Of a stretch of 64,000 bases of DNA, positions 62,331 through 64,000 are shown piece after piece; position 1 is the stretch's first letter; the number at the start of each line of letters is the position of its first letter. Made by a program: the position numbers and the translations under genes. The DNA comes from Trichomonas vaginalis G3 (lineage: Eukaryota > Parabasalia > Trichomonadida > Trichomonadidae): assembly GCF_026262505.1 (NCBI RefSeq), contig NC_067204.1:15022522-15086521 (forward strand), written 5' to 3'. Under the pieces are notes generated by a model that made no database searches, was not told the origin of the DNA, and was given only the letters and a program-made list of their open reading frames with translations.

Positions 62331-62912
62331 ATGTCATTTCCGAAAAATAGAAGCGTAAGTGTTTCAAAAGGTTTAATGGCGATGGCAGATGTGAAGTTAA
62401 ATTCACCAACTCAAACAAACAGTCAAAGTGTTGTTGTCAATGTCAAAGAAAGAGATGTTGAAGTGGGGAAACCATACGAAGACGAAGATGGTATAACAAT
62501 AGTTCCTGTAAAAGAACAACCAACATATCCTGAAGTTAGCAGAGACTTAAGTTCTGTTGCAGATATTCGAAACGACTACCAACAACTTAAAGACAAACTT
62601 AAAACTCAGGAGAAGATTTGTCAAGCTTTAGGTATAATGTTAAACTTGGTCGAACACAACCCTGTAAAAGTGAACTCATATGTCATCGCACCTCATGAAA
62701 TTTTGAAAGAACTATTGAAACTTTTGACAGAGGCAGACGATATAAACATCAAAGAAATAGAACCCGACGTTAGTTGCTGTGGTGTTTCATATAATGTCAT
62801 TGACAAGATATACGTTATGAAAGGAGGTGAAACGTTGAACTTAAAATATAGTTTCCCAGACGTCATAAAAATATTTGACGACCACAACATTTCATTAAAA
62901 TTTACTTGCTAA
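62331..62912 (+). CDS. VSCCG-motif Maverick protein, element C version
   Basis: 193 aa from MSFPKNRSVSVSKG. The N-terminal 70 residues are low complexity. A helical block (IRNDYQQLKDKLKTQEK) leads into the conserved C-terminal domain: APHEILKELLKLLTEADD, then PDVSCCGVSYNVIDKIYVM and SFPDVIKIFDDHNISLKF. The match to the A protein (DEVSCCGT...KISLEKF) in motif, spacing and position defines a shared family. The frame is open further upstream, but this ATG follows TAAGTAAA and clears the divergent neighbour, so it was chosen. Only 4 bp separate it from the next gene. Confidence 0.78.
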   Translation: MSFPKNRSVSVSKGLMAMADVKLNSPTQTNSQSVVVNVKERDVEVGKPYEDEDGITIVPVKEQPTYPEVSRDLSSVADIRNDYQQLKDKLKTQEKICQALGIMLNLVEHNPVKVNSYVIAPHEILKELLKLLTEADDINIKEIEPDVSCCGVSYNVIDKIYVMKGGETLNLKYSFPDVIKIFDDHNISLKFTC

Positions 62913-62916
62913 GTAA

Positions 62917-63723
62917 ATGGCAGAAGACATAGTGGTTTATACTATTACGACTAAAAACCCTGAGTCATATAATTCTATAACAACAAACTTACAAAGTCCT
63001 CAAGGACGATATTGTAAACTAACTTTAAACACAATGACGACTAAAGCCTGTTTTGCTCTTTTGACACCAGAAGACTTTGTTGTTGTGAATGGTAAAAAAT
63101 ACTTCTTTGAAGATACTTACTCAGATATACCACCAACAGGTTTTGTTGACTTATTTAATACTTTAAGGACGGATGTAACATGTGCTGCAACTAGAGCAGG
63201 TTTCATTATGTTTGGATGTCCGACTGAGTTTACTATAAACGATATGAGCTATAATACAAAACTTATATCTGGTTTTTACTACCAACAGTTTCCTATAACA
63301 GGAAAAGGTGTCATACAAGGTTTGTCTGTTCCATTGACTTTAAGTACACCTATTTTATATATTGTTTCAAACTTAGGTTCAAAGTGTTATTCGAATGTCG
63401 ACAGAAACTACTATGACCAAAAGATACTCATGCGTATAAACAACACTTTCTCTGCTGGTTTGCCTATTGTTCATTCGAATGCAGAGTTTTCAGCTTTAGT
63501 AAACTCAAACACTTTAGCAAACATAAACTTAACCTTAGTTGACGCAAACTTTGTTCCTGTAAAACTTTTATGTCCTATGTATTTGTCAATGACGGCAGAA
63601 AGTTTCGAATTGGAAGATGCAACTGGTGAAAGTATTGTATTACAAGAACAACTTCAACAACAAATAGCTCAAGAACAACAAATAGCTCAAGAACAACAAA
63701 TGCAACAAATAGCTCAAGAATAA
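62917..63723 (+). CDS. Penton/minor-capsid-like candidate (element C)
   Basis: 268 aa, intact. Strand-rich throughout, with a late block LANINLTLVDANFVPVKLL followed by a short hydrophobic strand, parallel to the A/B gene's LSNIKFRITDLFDCDL. The last 30 residues are a Gln-rich repeat (QQIAQEQQ three times), probably a recent low-complexity extension. TAAATG start context. By size, beta content and place next to the VSCCG and capsid genes it could be the single-jelly-roll penton; this is inference. Confidence 0.6.
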   Translation: MAEDIVVYTITTKNPESYNSITTNLQSPQGRYCKLTLNTMTTKACFALLTPEDFVVVNGKKYFFEDTYSDIPPTGFVDLFNTLRTDVTCAATRAGFIMFGCPTEFTINDMSYNTKLISGFYYQQFPITGKGVIQGLSVPLTLSTPILYIVSNLGSKCYSNVDRNYYDQKILMRINNTFSAGLPIVHSNAEFSALVNSNTLANINLTLVDANFVPVKLLCPMYLSMTAESFELEDATGESIVLQEQLQQQIAQEQQIAQEQQMQQIAQE

Positions 63724-63752
63724 AAAAAATATTTTTTTTTATTTTTATAAAA

Positions 63753-64000
63753 ATGTACAGAATAGATGTTTCAGATTTTTATGACTTCCAAGCATTCAGA
63801 AATATGTGTCCATTTAGAGACTATAACAAAGCAGTCGAGAATTTGAAACGTTTAGTCATTTATGTCGACTCTGCCCCAGAATGTTATGTCATGAAAGAAT
63901 GGGATGTTGTCTTTAACAAACCAAGAGCGACAATAGTGTCAGAACAAGAATGTAGACAGAAACTTAAGAAAATAAAAGTCGTACAAGTTGGCATGAAGAT
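63753..64000 (+). CDS. Unassigned gene cut by the window end
   Basis: 82 codons so far from MYRIDVSDFYDFQAFRNM, including VVFNKPRATIVSEQE and KIKVVQVGMK. It opens after a T-rich block and ATAAAAATG. It continues past 64000; too little is visible for a function. Confidence 0.55.
   Translation, partial: MYRIDVSDFYDFQAFRNMCPFRDYNKAVENLKRLVIYVDSAPECYVMKEWDVVFNKPRATIVSEQECRQKLKKIKVVQVGMK

Larger units (their letters stand above)
55187..64000. mobile_element. Third Maverick-type element (C), different lineage, incomplete
   Basis: Structural genes in one direction: a large coiled-coil protein, an unassigned gene, a double-jelly-roll capsid candidate, a VSCCG-motif gene and a penton-like gene. The last two and the capsid gene resemble A/B counterparts weakly, with the same relative order. 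Codon use (AAC, GAC, ACA) is less AT-biased than in A/B. The polymerase and integrase would lie beyond 64000. The left boundary and TIR are not certain and are taken at the repeat field. Confidence 0.7.

Overview
The window looks like a chromosome segment of the parabasalid parasite Trichomonas vaginalis. Four things point there: AT-rich intron-poor DNA, a DUF3447-type ankyrin-repeat protein, a Pmp-like surface-protein fragment, and a mariner copy whose measured length (1304 bp) agrees with what I recall for Tvmar1. A Mutator-like element with 9-bp target duplications and two near-identical ~21-kb Maverick/Polinton giant transposons fit the same assignment. Species identity is inferred from these features; no search was run.

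Layout. 1-6.7 kb: host DNA with an ankyrin-repeat gene and an SPT6-like transcription elongation factor, both on the minus strand. 6.7-27.7 kb: Maverick A. 27.7-31.2 kb: host island with an OpgB/LtaS-like phosphoglycerol transferase and an ARF-like GTPase. 31.2-53.0 kb: Maverick B, in opposite orientation to A, carrying a nested Mutator-like element in its left terminal inverted repeat (TIR) and a nested mariner in its tail-fibre gene. 53.0-54.7 kb: 5'-truncated surface-protein fragment. 54.9-57.0 kb: homopolymer, hairpin repeats and a large imperfect palindromic repeat field. 57.1-64 kb: the morphogenetic half of a third, clearly different Maverick lineage (C), running off the window.

Mavericks A and B carry the same genes. 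The replication/integration set is a protein-primed type PolB with an embedded HNH-like zinc module, an rve-type integrase and a Prim-Pol/SF3 primase-helicase. The capsid set is a double-jelly-roll major capsid candidate, an A32/FtsK-type packaging ATPase and a penton-like candidate. The remainder is a phage tail-fibre/collar-like protein, two short amphipathic MAAG-FKKLW peptides and several unassigned proteins. The two copies have decayed independently by single-base indels, so different genes stay open in each: ATPase, tail fibre, helicase and the VSCCG protein in A; KilA-N, the 299-aa, 368-aa and 90-aa genes in B. The helicase is flanked by inverted minisatellite arrays. In A the array has grown to about 25 units and swallowed the KilA-N gene, leaving three identical-looking relics.

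The least explained parts are a small open frame inside every TIR, a peptide/DNA module shared by the integrase and tail-fibre genes, the TAAATG start context of many element genes, the VSCCG protein family shared by the A/B and C lineages, and the mirrored repeat field at the edge of element C.
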